A DNA stretch of 64,000 bases, taken from NCBI RefSeq assembly GCF_001625355.1, contig NZ_JSEE01000002.1, forward strand, positions 186,001-250,000, read 5' to 3'. Below the pieces are notes generated by a model, which was not told where the DNA came from, did not search any database, and was given only the letters and a program-made list of their open reading frames with translations. Below, one piece after another: positions 45,994 through 55,414 of this stretch. The translations under genes and the position numbers were made by a program. This DNA comes from Marinomonas sp. TW1 (GTDB lineage: Bacteria; Pseudomonadota; Gammaproteobacteria; Pseudomonadales; Marinomonadaceae). Every line of letters starts with the position of its first letter. Positions within the stretch are counted from its first letter, which is position 1.

Positions 45994-46629
45994 ATGAAAC
46001 GTCTCAATTATAGAAATTTACTACCACCGCTGGCTTTAACAACAGGGGTCAGTTTGTCTCTGGCTATGGCTTCGACCGCTCAGGCGGAACAACAAAGTAT
46101 GATCGTCGCAGGCGGCTGTTTTTGGTGTGTCGAATCCGACTTTGAAATGGTGCCTGGCGTCATCGATGTAATCTCTGGCTACACGGGTGGTCAAACCGTC
46201 AATCCAACCTATAAACAAGTCTCCGTTGGTAATACCGGCCATTACGAAGCGGTCACCATTCTATTCGATGACCAACAAGTATCACTGACCACACTGGCTG
46301 AGTATTTTTGGAAAACCATCGATCCGACGGATCCGAATGGACAATTTTGTGACAAAGGGGCTCCATATCGAACCGCCATGTTTTATCAGAGCGCTGAACA
46401 AAAAGCCGTGTTTGACGCGTCACTGAACAAAGTAAACACAAGCAAACCTTTTACATCTGATATTGTCACCCCCATTTTACCTGCCACTGAGTTCTATCCT
46501 GCAGAGGAATACCACCAAAGCTATTACACCAAAAACCCGATTCGCTATGCTTTTTATCGCTCTAGCTGTGGTCGCGATCGACGCGTTGAAGGTTTATGGG
46601 GAGACGTCGCCAGTAAAAAATATCATTAA
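45994..46629 (+). CDS. msrA: Peptide-methionine (S)-S-oxide reductase MsrA with signal peptide
   Basis: This 211-residue protein has a signal peptide ending at AQA (about residue 31), so it should act in the periplasm. The mature enzyme has the catalytic motif GCFWCVESDF (Cys42), GYTGGQTVNPTYKQVSVGNTGHYEAV, and YPAEEYHQSYY. The C-terminal Cys in SSCGRDRR may be the resolving residue. It reduces oxidised methionine in proteins. Most MsrA enzymes are cytoplasmic, so the signal is notable. GAGGTG precedes the ATG. Confidence 0.93.
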   Translation: MKRLNYRNLLPPLALTTGVSLSLAMASTAQAEQQSMIVAGGCFWCVESDFEMVPGVIDVISGYTGGQTVNPTYKQVSVGNTGHYEAVTILFDDQQVSLTTLAEYFWKTIDPTDPNGQFCDKGAPYRTAMFYQSAEQKAVFDASLNKVNTSKPFTSDIVTPILPATEFYPAEEYHQSYYTKNPIRYAFYRSSCGRDRRVEGLWGDVASKKYH

Positions 46630-46722
46630 TTTGAAAAAACAAGAAGTTAATGAGCACCGTCTTGTCGAAATAGGATTGAGCCTCTAGTATGAATGATCAA
46701 TATCTACTGAAGGAATCCACAC

Positions 46723-47460
46723 TTGAATCCCATATTACAGGCTCAAAAATCACACAAGTCGATTCGTCAGTATACTGACCAAAGTATCGACAGCAGTTTA
46801 TTAGAAGAACTCATTGCGGCCGCACAAGGAGCCGCTTCTTCAAGTTTCATCCAAGCGTACTCCATAGTACAGGTCACTCTGCCAGAACATCGTCAACACA
46901 TCGCCAGTCTAGCCGGAGGTCAAAAATGGGTTGAACAGGCGGCCGAGTTTTTGGTTATTTGTGCTGATTTAATGCGCGTGGAATATTGCAGTCAAAAGCA
47001 GGGCTTAGGCAAACTAGAAGGACAAACCGAACACTTTATCGCGGCCACAACGGATGCAACCTTTATGGCGCAAAACCTCATGCTGGGAGCAGAATCGGTC
47101 GGCTTAGGGGCCGTTTTCATTGGCGGCATTCGCAATGACCCTCAACAGGTGGCCGAACTATTAACATTACCCGATCAGGTGTACCCTATTTTTGGTTTGT
47201 GTTTAGGGTATCCAGACGCGGAACCTGAACTCAAACCTCGCCTACCCGTGGCAAATATTTTACATAAAGGTCAATATGATGCTTCACGTTGTGCGGCTGA
47301 CGTCGAAGCGTATGATGCTCAAATGCAAGCCTATTACGCCAGTCGTGACAGCAATCAAAAACAAAGCAATTGGTCTGAACAAACGGCGGCGGCCGTACAG
47401 AAGAAAAAACGTGAGCATATGCTAAACTTTTTACAAGCGCGTGGCTTTCTAAAGCGCTAA
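46723..47460 (+). CDS. NfsA-type oxygen-insensitive NADPH nitroreductase
   Basis: This 245-residue FMN enzyme starts at TTG with AAGGA at 8 bases. It shows the NfsA pattern HKSIRQYTDQSIDSSLLEELIAAAQGAASSSFIQAYS, MAQNLMLGAESVGLGAVFIGGIRNDP, and FGLCLGYPDAEPELKPRLPV. It should reduce nitroaromatics or quinones by two electrons. It lies between msrA and a peroxiredoxin gene in the same direction. Confidence 0.88.
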   Translation: MNPILQAQKSHKSIRQYTDQSIDSSLLEELIAAAQGAASSSFIQAYSIVQVTLPEHRQHIASLAGGQKWVEQAAEFLVICADLMRVEYCSQKQGLGKLEGQTEHFIAATTDATFMAQNLMLGAESVGLGAVFIGGIRNDPQQVAELLTLPDQVYPIFGLCLGYPDAEPELKPRLPVANILHKGQYDASRCAADVEAYDAQMQAYYASRDSNQKQSNWSEQTAAAVQKKKREHMLNFLQARGFLKR

Positions 47461-47501
47461 TACTTTAATCAATCTCTTACTAATCCAAAAAAGGAAAATT
47501 C

Positions 47502-48026
47502 ATGTTAAAGCATGTCCCTCAGGTAACCTTTAAAACCCGTGTACGTAATGAAGACCTTGGTGGCCCCAACCCATTTGAATGGAAAGATGTCACTACCGAT
47601 GACTTATTCAAGGGTAAAAGCGTGGTGGTTTTTTCTCTACCTGGTGCGTTCACACCAACCTGTTCAACGTCGCACCTACCGCGCTACGAAGAACGGTACG
47701 ATGAATTCAAAGCCCAAGGTGTGGATGCGGTGATTTGTGTGTCAGTAAACGATGCTTTCGTTATGTTCCAGTGGGGCAAAAGTCAAAACGCCAAAAATGT
47801 CTTCTTATTACCAGATGGTAATGGTGATTTCACCCGCCAAATGGGCATGCTGGTGAAAAAAGATAACCTTGGTTTTGGTATGCGCAGCTGGCGTTATGCG
47901 ATGCACGTTGAAGACGGCGCTATCAAACAAATGTTCAGTGAGTCTGGCTACCAAGACAATGCGCCAAGTGACCCATTTGAAGTGTCTGATGCCGATACTA
48001 TGTTGGCTTATCTGAAAAATCGTTAA
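47502..48026 (+). CDS. Peroxiredoxin (Prx5-like)
   Basis: This 174-residue thiol peroxidase has the peroxidatic Cys54 in [16 protein letters not shown]. It further shows [20 protein letters not shown] and a Prx5 C-terminal region [17 protein letters not shown]. No glutaredoxin domain is fused. It detoxifies hydrogen or alkyl peroxides using thioredoxin or glutaredoxin. AAAGGAAAA precedes the ATG. A terminator follows. Confidence 0.92.
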   Translation: MLKHVPQVTFKTRVRNEDLGGPNPFEWKDVTTDDLFKGKSVVVFSLPGAFTPTCSTSHLPRYEERYDEFKAQGVDAVICVSVNDAFVMFQWGKSQNAKNVFLLPDGNGDFTRQMGMLVKKDNLGFGMRSWRYAMHVEDGAIKQMFSESGYQDNAPSDPFEVSDADTMLAYLKNR

Positions 48027-48047
48027 TCTTAGCTCACACTAAATAAC

Positions 48048-48084
48048 AAAAAGTGAAGGTTTATTAACAGACCTTCCCTTTTTT
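48048..48084 (+). terminator. Terminator after the peroxiredoxin gene
   Basis: AAAAAGTGAAGGT pairs with ACCTTCCCTTTTT with a single mismatch across a 10-base loop, then T-rich sequence. Confidence 0.85.
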
Positions 48085-48176
48085 ATGTGCCCTATTTCAT
48101 TTCTAATACATAATCGATTAGGATCTTTTAGAAGGTTTTAAATTATGTATTACACATTAAGATAGAAGCACCATTC

Positions 48177-49832
48177 ATGCTGAGATACTTTCGAAAGAAA
48201 TCCATCATACTTGATATGATATTGTCATCAGTTCTGCTTCCATCATGGCAAAAAGTGACGATTTACCTTCTTCTCTCCATCAGTGCCAGCCTTTACATTC
48301 ATCATCTTTTCTACCTTTACCAAGAAAAACATTCTCTACAAAATTATTTAGAAGGCGTTATTGACCGTACCGAGCAATCCGTCTTCCAAATGCATGCCAG
48401 TCTAAATTTAGCCATCACCAATCATCAAGTCGCCTGCTCTAACGAAGACCTCAATAGCATGCGAAAGACCCTATTAAAATACCCTTATATTGAAGACATA
48501 GGACGTATTACAGCGGATCATAAGCTTGTGTGTTCTGCTTTATGGGGTGAATTTTTACCGCCTATTAAACTTCCTGATGAAGGCAATAAAGACAATCTTT
48601 TTCGTATTAGCTGGCCCATAACAAACGGCCTCTTTGTTAAAGGTCTGAGACGCGCCGTGTTTAGCTCTGGGGATGCTTTTGTTATCCCTTCCCCTGCGAC
48701 CTTTACTAATTTAACTCGCTACGCTCGTAAAACCGGTGTCGTGCTGTATTCTTCAAAAGAGCAGCATATTTATCGCACCTTCGATGACATTACCTTAGAA
48801 GAGGCTGACAGGGCGATTTCTTACCCACAAGATAACGTACCATGGTTGCCCACCGATAATAATTTCTTAACGTTAAGCATTTGCCCTGAGGGCTTCAGCT
48901 TCTGCGCCACGGCAATCGATAAAAAAACCGGTTATTACGACATGAGTCTTGGGCAATGGCTTTGGAGTATTCTTGTCGGAGTATTCTTTGGCTTATTAAC
49001 CGCCATTAGTTGGGCCATTTTTAAATCCAACCGACGTTCGTTGATCTACCGTTTAAAATACGCTTTAAAAAACGACCAGATTTATTCCCTTTACCAACCC
49101 AAAGTCCAGCTAAAAACAGGCAAAATCATTGGTATTGAAGCGTTAGCCCGTTGGCAAGACCAAGAACTGGGCACGGTTTCTCCTGATAAATTCATTGCTT
49201 GCGCTGAGCAAAACAAACTCATCACACCGCTGACTCAGCAGCTTGTGAAGAAGAATTTGGACGACATGCGCCGCTATTTGCAAGCGGACTCAGAATTTAC
49301 TCTTAGCATCAATCTATCCATCCAAGACCTTTCAAATCAAAGCTTTTTACATTTCATTGAAAAACAAATAAAACAAAGAGGCATTCATCCACAACAAATC
49401 ATTTTTGAGGTGACCGAACGCTCAGCAGCACAAAATAACGTTTTAAAACAAGCAACCAAGCGCTTTCTTCGTAAAGGCTATCAAATTTCACTGGATGATT
49501 TTGGCACAGGCTTTTCGAATTTGTCCTGGTTAACCGCCTTTGAACCAAATGAAATCAAAATTGATAGAATGTTCATTCAGTCCATTGGCACGCAAACCGT
49601 CAACCAAATCACCTTAGACAGTATTTTTCAATTGGTCAGCAACTTGGATGTGAAGCTTGTTTTTGAAGGTATTGAGTCACTTGAGGAAGTTGATTATCTG
49701 ACGCAACACACACCAAATGCCATTGGCCAAGGCTGGTTGTATTCGAAAGCAGTTGATGCCAAAACCATTGGTAAACTACTAAAAAATCAGCCTTTTACCA
49801 GCGCTACATTTTTAGCGAACGACGTGGACTAG
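48177..49832 (+). CDS. CSS-domain EAL c-di-GMP phosphodiesterase
   Basis: This 551-residue membrane protein has a membrane helix at 27-45, then a periplasmic CSS-type sensor with Cys87 and the Cys119-Ser-Ala variant of the CSS motif (KLVCSALWG). A second helix lies at about 265-285, followed by a cytoplasmic EAL domain (IGIEALARW near residue 320, SINLSIQDL, SLDDFGTGFSNL, GIESLEEVDYL). Active-site residues for c-di-GMP hydrolysis are present. In characterised CSS-EAL enzymes the redox state of the periplasmic Cys pair, set by Dsb proteins, tunes activity and processing. It converges with the Cache sensor gene, 5 bases between stops. Confidence 0.9.
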   Translation: MLRYFRKKSIILDMILSSVLLPSWQKVTIYLLLSISASLYIHHLFYLYQEKHSLQNYLEGVIDRTEQSVFQMHASLNLAITNHQVACSNEDLNSMRKTLLKYPYIEDIGRITADHKLVCSALWGEFLPPIKLPDEGNKDNLFRISWPITNGLFVKGLRRAVFSSGDAFVIPSPATFTNLTRYARKTGVVLYSSKEQHIYRTFDDITLEEADRAISYPQDNVPWLPTDNNFLTLSICPEGFSFCATAIDKKTGYYDMSLGQWLWSILVGVFFGLLTAISWAIFKSNRRSLIYRLKYALKNDQIYSLYQPKVQLKTGKIIGIEALARWQDQELGTVSPDKFIACAEQNKLITPLTQQLVKKNLDDMRRYLQADSEFTLSINLSIQDLSNQSFLHFIEKQIKQRGIHPQQIIFEVTERSAAQNNVLKQATKRFLRKGYQISLDDFGTGFSNLSWLTAFEPNEIKIDRMFIQSIGTQTVNQITLDSIFQLVSNLDVKLVFEGIESLEEVDYLTQHTPNAIGQGWLYSKAVDAKTIGKLLKNQPFTSATFLANDVD

Positions 49833-49837
49833 ACGTT

Positions 49838-50878
49838 TTAAAAGTCCAGATGGTCTAAATCATCAATGATCTTATTCGCATCGTGTTTGACCTTTGAGGA
49901 TTGTCCAATCGCCTGACTCAGTTGTGCCAAGGCATTTTCAAGATCTTGCAATAACGCCAAGTAGGTGGTGTGAATATCCGCCAAATGGGCTTCAGAAGAT
50001 TGCGACATGGCATCTGATAATTGACGACCTTTGTCCAATACTTGCTGCATTATCTTTTCCACGTCCTGTATCGCTAACGTCACGTCTTCCGTTCTGTCCG
50101 CTAAGGTACAAGCATCTTGCTGTAAGACTTCAAAAGCCCGATAAAAATGCTCGAAGCTGTTGCCCACTAGATAAAGTAAACTGCCTTTAGGAACCCCTTC
50201 TTTAGTAAGATAACGAACACCATCTCGCTCGACTTTTTTCATCAAACTCAACGCTTGAATAGGGTCCTTACCTAACACACCCATCGTGTTTCGATACACC
50301 CACAGTAAGACACACACAAGAAGTAAAAACGACGATGTCGCCAACGCAATGACAAGGTAAGTATACTGACTTAAGGTCTCATCCAATTCGTCCATATAGA
50401 CGCCAACGCCAATCATCCATCGCCAATCTGGCAACAAGGTCATACCATTGATTTTCACAAACAAAGCATCGGACGAGGCTTTACGACTTTCTCCAATTCT
50501 AAACATGAAAGGGTGTTCATTTAAATAACTGACATACTTAGCATAAGATGGCTGAAAAACCCCCACCACCAACTCTTTAATATGCACTCTCGCAATGCCA
50601 TTGGCATCGTTTGCCCAAACATAATAGTCATCGAATCGCATCGTTGAGAAAAGCGCTTCGACTTTCTTTTCCGCTTCGTCACGCGTCAATGTCTGATTCT
50701 TTTCTTGTTCTATATAATGGCTCGCTTGATTCACCGCAAATTTCAAAATCGACTGAATTTCATGTTTTCGAGCATCAATAAGGCTTTCTTTTAAGGTATA
50801 AATAGACAAATATGACAGGCCAGCAATGACAAAAAACATCACGAACACAATCAAATTGAATTTACTGGAAAGCTTCAT
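49838..50878 (-). CDS. Single-Cache-domain membrane sensor without output domain
   Basis: This 346-residue protein has a membrane helix at 7-28, a periplasmic sCache_2-like domain at about 35-165 (AVNQASHYIEQEK, FDDYYVWANDANGIARVH, MTLLPDWRWMIGVGVYMDELD) and a second helix at about 172-195. The cytoplasmic part (196-346) is mostly helical and short. It shows no methyl-accepting hairpin tip, kinase, GGDEF or EAL motif. The N-terminal two-thirds resembles chemoreceptor sensor halves. It may signal through a partner, perhaps the convergent EAL protein. Function unknown. Confidence 0.75.
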   Translation of the reverse strand: MKLSSKFNLIVFVMFFVIAGLSYLSIYTLKESLIDARKHEIQSILKFAVNQASHYIEQEKNQTLTRDEAEKKVEALFSTMRFDDYYVWANDANGIARVHIKELVVGVFQPSYAKYVSYLNEHPFMFRIGESRKASSDALFVKINGMTLLPDWRWMIGVGVYMDELDETLSQYTYLVIALATSSFLLLVCVLLWVYRNTMGVLGKDPIQALSLMKKVERDGVRYLTKEGVPKGSLLYLVGNSFEHFYRAFEVLQQDACTLADRTEDVTLAIQDVEKIMQQVLDKGRQLSDAMSQSSEAHLADIHTTYLALLQDLENALAQLSQAIGQSSKVKHDANKIIDDLDHLDF

Positions 50879-51042
50879 ATATTCTCTCTTAGAGTGAATT
50901 GATTGATTTCACTATACGATGCTTCAGCTCAAATTTATTGTTTTTTTATGTAGTTCATTCTGTCGTCATATCCAAGTAATAAGTAAACGAAAATGACAAT
51001 GACTCGCCTCCTCAAATAGACTAACAAATCGGATTAGATGGC

Positions 51043-51981
51043 CTATAAATCCAATATAGAAGACGGCACCATACTTTTATTCACTAATTGCATTAACAGA
51101 TCTCGACTACGCTCTCGCAGGGCATCACGTAACAGCCGTACCGCTGGCGTAATGGATTGTCGACTTGGGCAAATCAGCCATAATTCCCCTTGCTCAATTT
51201 GATAATCTTGCATCAATGGCAGCAAACGCCCGGCTAATAAATCCTTAGCGATATCTAAACCTGACTTTACCGCCAAGCCCTTACTCGCCACACACCAACG
51301 CCTAACCATATCGCCATCATTGGCGGCACGGGTGGCCTTAGGCTTCGCTTTATACGTTTTGCGGCCATCAGAAAACACCCAAGTGTCATTTAATATATCT
51401 TGTAATTGGTAAAACAAACCACTGAATTGAGAAAGCTCATCAGGGTGGGCCGGCTTACCATATTGCGCTACATACTCCGGACTGGCGACCAGAAAGCGCG
51501 GCACATTGCAGATTTTAAACCCATACAAGTTAGCGTCCGTTGGTGCTCCATAACGTAATGCCATGTCCAGTGCATCACGGTAGAAATCAATATTACTATC
51601 GCTAATGTGTGCTCGCAGAGTCATCTTAGGGTGCTGCTGTATAATCTCGTCTATCCAAGGCAAAGCGAGATTCCGCCCCAAATCTGACGATACAGCAACG
51701 CGTACTTCACCACGGATGCTGTCCGCCTCTTGATACATGCTTTGTTTGGCCTGATCCAGCATCGCCAAGGCAGCCTGACATTGCGGTAAATAACGCTCAC
51801 CAGCACTGGACAGCCTCAAATGTCGCGTCGTCCTAACAAACAGTTCACTGCCCAACTGAGCTTCAACCCGTTTGACCGCCGCACTGGCCGTCGCCACCTG
51901 CATATCCAGGTGTGTTGCGGCCGCGGTAATACTGCGAAACTCTGCAACCTTAATCACCACCAATAAATCGTCTAGCTGCAT
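51043..51981 (-). CDS. LysR-family transcriptional regulator
   Basis: This 312-residue regulator has an N-terminal helix-turn-helix (RSITAAATHLDMQVATASAAVKRVEAQLGSELFVR) and a CrgA-like effector domain. It is divergent from the nitroreductase gene at 52127 with 145 bases between, so that gene is the likely target. The inducer is unknown. Confidence 0.88.
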   Translation of the reverse strand: MQLDDLLVVIKVAEFRSITAAATHLDMQVATASAAVKRVEAQLGSELFVRTTRHLRLSSAGERYLPQCQAALAMLDQAKQSMYQEADSIRGEVRVAVSSDLGRNLALPWIDEIIQQHPKMTLRAHISDSNIDFYRDALDMALRYGAPTDANLYGFKICNVPRFLVASPEYVAQYGKPAHPDELSQFSGLFYQLQDILNDTWVFSDGRKTYKAKPKATRAANDGDMVRRWCVASKGLAVKSGLDIAKDLLAGRLLPLMQDYQIEQGELWLICPSRQSITPAVRLLRDALRERSRDLLMQLVNKSMVPSSILDL

Positions 51982-52126
51982 TATCTAATCTCAATATTGT
52001 AAAAAATGCTTATTATCAAATATTATTTGACAATAATTCAAACCATAGCCGCTTTTTCCCTTCCCTGACAAGCCCTACCATAGCATCATCTTTTGTTGAC
52101 CCAGTCCCAATTTACGGAGAACACAC

Positions 52127-52783
52127 ATGTCACACGAAATCATTAAAGACTTAACTGCACGTTACACCACCAAACAATACGATGCGGAAAAACGCATTTC
52201 AGCAGACGATTTAGCCATCATCTATGAAAGCCTGCGTTTATCAGCGTCTTCCATTAACTCACAACCTTGGAAGTTCATTGTGATTGAAAGTGATGCCGCC
52301 AAGCAGCGTTTTCATGACACCTTCGCAAACAAATTTCAGTTTAACCAGAAGCACGCCAAAACCGCGTCTCACATTGTCTTATTTGCTCACAAAACCCATT
52401 ACAGCCGTGATGACTATGCCAAAGTGATTGATCAAGACATCAAATCTGGCCGTACACCTGCGGAAAATCGCGAACAAGCCTTTGGCGCCTTTGCTTTTGT
52501 AGATATGAACACAGATGAGCAAGGTAACAATGCCCCTTGGACCAAAGCACAAACCTACATTGCCTTTGGTAATACCTTGCACACCTTAGCGCGCTTGAAC
52601 ATTGATTCCACGCCAATGGAAGGCGTAGACCACGAACTAATCAGTGAATTGTTTGCCGATGAGCTGGAAGGTTATCAGTGTGACGTCGCACTCGCGATAG
52701 GCTACCGTGACGAAACTAACGACTACAACGCGCCACTGCCTAAATCACGTTTGGCAGCAGCAGACGTCGTCAAAGTACTATAA
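52127..52783 (+). CDS. NfsB-like NAD(P)H nitroreductase
   Basis: This 218-residue FMN enzyme has RYTTKQYDAEKRIS, LRLSASSINSQPWKFIVIES, QTYIAFGNTLHTLARLNIDSTPMEGVDH and the C-terminal ALAIGYRDETND...KSR with the flavin-contacting Lys/Arg. This matches the NfsB/FRase I group that reduces nitro compounds, quinones or flavins. ACGGAGA precedes the ATG. It is divergent from a LysR gene. A bidirectional terminator separates it from the S8 protease gene. Confidence 0.9.
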   Translation: MSHEIIKDLTARYTTKQYDAEKRISADDLAIIYESLRLSASSINSQPWKFIVIESDAAKQRFHDTFANKFQFNQKHAKTASHIVLFAHKTHYSRDDYAKVIDQDIKSGRTPAENREQAFGAFAFVDMNTDEQGNNAPWTKAQTYIAFGNTLHTLARLNIDSTPMEGVDHELISELFADELEGYQCDVALAIGYRDETNDYNAPLPKSRLAAADVVKVL

Positions 52784-52809
52784 GCAGAGCAAGATTCCGT
52801 TCCCTTTTC

Positions 52810-52837
52810 AAAGCAGGCCAACAAGGCCTGCTTTTTT
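52810..52837. terminator. Bidirectional terminator between the nitroreductase gene and the S8 protease gene
   Basis: AAAGCAGGCC / GGCCTGCTTTTTT hairpin (short loop) with a T-run on the plus strand. It also bounds the 3' end of the defence-like islet. Confidence 0.85.
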
Positions 52838-52858
52838 AGGAACAAAAACTTACTATTT

Positions 52859-55402
52859 TTACTTTATGGGCACCATAGCTCGTACTTTTATTTCATTTTC
52901 CACTTCACTATAGATATCAACTTCAACTTCAGGAACAGAAAGTGAAACGACTAGTGCATATCTTACCTTTGAATTATAGCGCTCATGAGAGGTTCGAGTT
53001 CTCCACCAGCCAGTCGCCGGATAAATCACTATTTGCCCCCGTTCAGCAAGTGATGCAGCACTACCTTTCCATATATCTTTATGTATTGAACCTCGGTGTC
53101 TATTCCTGATACCAAAACTCCAACCTTCTGAGTCGCTAGAAGAATCTAAATTTTCTCCTTCCTCTGCGGCATTAATTCGTCTTTGGAATGCTTGTTCGCT
53201 TTCTTCATGATGTTTCACAGCAAAACGAAGTTGATGACTTGCATAACCGTATTTATCTAGAATATTTCGATTCGATGGGTTGGGTTCGACAAAGTAAGAA
53301 AGCGTTACCGTTAATTCAATATCTTCCACTCCAATGCTCTGCAAAGTTTCTTTCGGCCAAGGCAAATCATGCAAATGCATGTCTTTAGTTGCTACAGACT
53401 TTCCTTTAGGTTTATAAAAAGGTTGCAACTCATCTTCAATTACCAAAGACAATGAATTATTGGCACTTTTAATGGCTTTTTCTATATTGGGCACACCAAA
53501 GCCAACAATTCTTGCTAATTCAGCCATTTTACCTTTATTTATATGTTTATCCGTATGTTTAGCTGAAACTAACTGGTACATTTCGTCCGTCCAATCAGCA
53601 GAATGAATCATTAATGCTCGAACCGTTTCAGGCCAAAGGTTAGGATATTCCACCTTCACTTGTGCGGCAAAACGAGCCGCTAAGGCTGTCGCTGCACTGG
53701 TGGCATTTGTCGTTTGAAAATGACGTTGAGAAAAGTCACTATTAGTACTCAATAAATTCAAGTCATGCATTCCCGCGCAGCCAAACAGGTCTCTGCCAAT
53801 GTTGCCCCCTTCAAACACAATATCAGGCTTAATAGGCGTATTCTTTCTATCCCAAATGGTTGATGTTGTACTGTAAGGTGATAAGCCACCAGATTTCGCT
53901 AATGGCTGATAATCACCTGACTCTGTAAGCGTTACCTTGTTGGTATAAGCCCCCACAGTAATCACATTCCAAGCTTGAGCAGGGTCATGTATATCTTGCA
54001 GAAAATTGTAATCTGGATAATCTATTAAGGCTTTCAAGTCACTACCCGTATTACCAGCACACACCATAAATAATTTGGGATATGCTCTTTCAGCTAAATA
54101 GTCTGACGTTAAGGCATCCAATGCACTTGACCAAGATGACGCTCTTCCTCGATCTGTTCCTGTACTAGCTGATAAGGACATTGAGAAAATACGATTACGA
54201 GCAGCATAAATATTCTCGACTTCAGATACGGCATCAGATGTTACTAGCCCAAGAGGTTTATCTGCATTATCTCCATTATGATTTAAAGCCTTAACAGACT
54301 CTAACCTATGGCCAATGTCGAACTTATTACTTGTCGCAAGCGCATCGGTTAGGTCTCCCCACATGGCCAATCCCGCCATTCCTGTACCATGACCATTCTT
54401 ATCCGTTGGGTCTGCGTCTGGGGTTATCGTCATCTGACTATTGATATCAGTAAAAGGTTTTAACAATGGGTGCTCAACATTCACGCCAGTATCAATAATG
54501 CAAACATAAGGTTCGCTACCATTATCCGTTTTATTCAAACGTTCTAGTAATTCTTTAGACCACTCTTTTTGTTCTTCACTTGGCATGACATCAAAAAACT
54601 CAGCTGTCACTTGAGGCGCTCTAATCTCTGCAACGCGGTTTAGAAGTAATGAGCTGCTTGAAAGTTGCTTTTGACTGGCTTTAACTTGCAGCACAGTATG
54701 CTCAGGGAAAAGCAGTTTATGTGGAGAAACTTTAATTTTTAACTGGTTGGCAATTTTAGTAAAGTCGGACACAATTTCTTTACTAAAATTGTTGATACCA
54801 TCTTTTTTAGGCTTATTTCTGTTTGGTGTAGACAGCCATATTTCCCACCAAACAGAATCATTTTTATCAACAGGTAAAAACGAATCATCATCAGACCAAA
54901 TTGCAGAAAATACGGCACTTCGAATTGACTTAATGGAATCAATCAGCTTCTGGTTATCTATTGGATCTCCATTTATATTCTTTTTCTCTTCCACGTAGTC
55001 TTTGAGCTTTTTCTCAAAATAAACCAACTGCCCATCAGGAAGAAATACCGTAGCAATGGTTTTATGTTGGCCAGCTTCTTTGATATTTTTTACATTTAAA
55101 AGGTCAATTTTTTTAGGGGCATAGGCAAGACTTTCAACTGCCATTTCAATACCTGAAAAGCTTTCAAATTCAATTTGGATGCCTAATGGCATTTCTAATG
55201 AAATTGCTTCAGTTTCAAACTTTAATGCTTTGAAATTCGTTGAAATGGTCGCTAAATCACCACGAAGTTTATGGCTGTGTGAAAGACGATCATCTAGAGG
55301 ACGAGTTAATTTAGGTTCTCCTCCACCATGAGCTGTAAAGTGTTTTGGTATCGCAGTCGAGTTTAAGAAAAAATGTGGTTTATCAAAATCGTTATTCGCC
55401 AT
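52859..55402 (-). CDS. ietS: S8 subtilisin-like protease of an IetAS-type system
   Basis: This 847-residue protein has no signal peptide. The peptidase triad is visible: Asp304 in CIIDTGVN, His338 in NGHGTGMAG, oxyanion Asn451 in CAGNTGS and Ser569 in NATSAATA. The first 290 residues form a family-specific N-terminal region beginning KPHFFLN. A C-terminal domain of about 250 residues follows the protease. It lies 12 bases after an AAA ATPase gene, in the order of the IetA-IetS phage-defence pair. Codon use is visibly more AT-rich than in the neighbouring genes. The defence role is known for related pairs and inferred here. Confidence 0.85.
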   Translation of the reverse strand: MANNDFDKPHFFLNSTAIPKHFTAHGGGEPKLTRPLDDRLSHSHKLRGDLATISTNFKALKFETEAISLEMPLGIQIEFESFSGIEMAVESLAYAPKKIDLLNVKNIKEAGQHKTIATVFLPDGQLVYFEKKLKDYVEEKKNINGDPIDNQKLIDSIKSIRSAVFSAIWSDDDSFLPVDKNDSVWWEIWLSTPNRNKPKKDGINNFSKEIVSDFTKIANQLKIKVSPHKLLFPEHTVLQVKASQKQLSSSSLLLNRVAEIRAPQVTAEFFDVMPSEEQKEWSKELLERLNKTDNGSEPYVCIIDTGVNVEHPLLKPFTDINSQMTITPDADPTDKNGHGTGMAGLAMWGDLTDALATSNKFDIGHRLESVKALNHNGDNADKPLGLVTSDAVSEVENIYAARNRIFSMSLSASTGTDRGRASSWSSALDALTSDYLAERAYPKLFMVCAGNTGSDLKALIDYPDYNFLQDIHDPAQAWNVITVGAYTNKVTLTESGDYQPLAKSGGLSPYSTTSTIWDRKNTPIKPDIVFEGGNIGRDLFGCAGMHDLNLLSTNSDFSQRHFQTTNATSAATALAARFAAQVKVEYPNLWPETVRALMIHSADWTDEMYQLVSAKHTDKHINKGKMAELARIVGFGVPNIEKAIKSANNSLSLVIEDELQPFYKPKGKSVATKDMHLHDLPWPKETLQSIGVEDIELTVTLSYFVEPNPSNRNILDKYGYASHQLRFAVKHHEESEQAFQRRINAAEEGENLDSSSDSEGWSFGIRNRHRGSIHKDIWKGSAASLAERGQIVIYPATGWWRTRTSHERYNSKVRYALVVSLSVPEVEVDIYSEVENEIKVRAMVPIK

Positions 55403-55414
55403 TTATGTTCCTTA

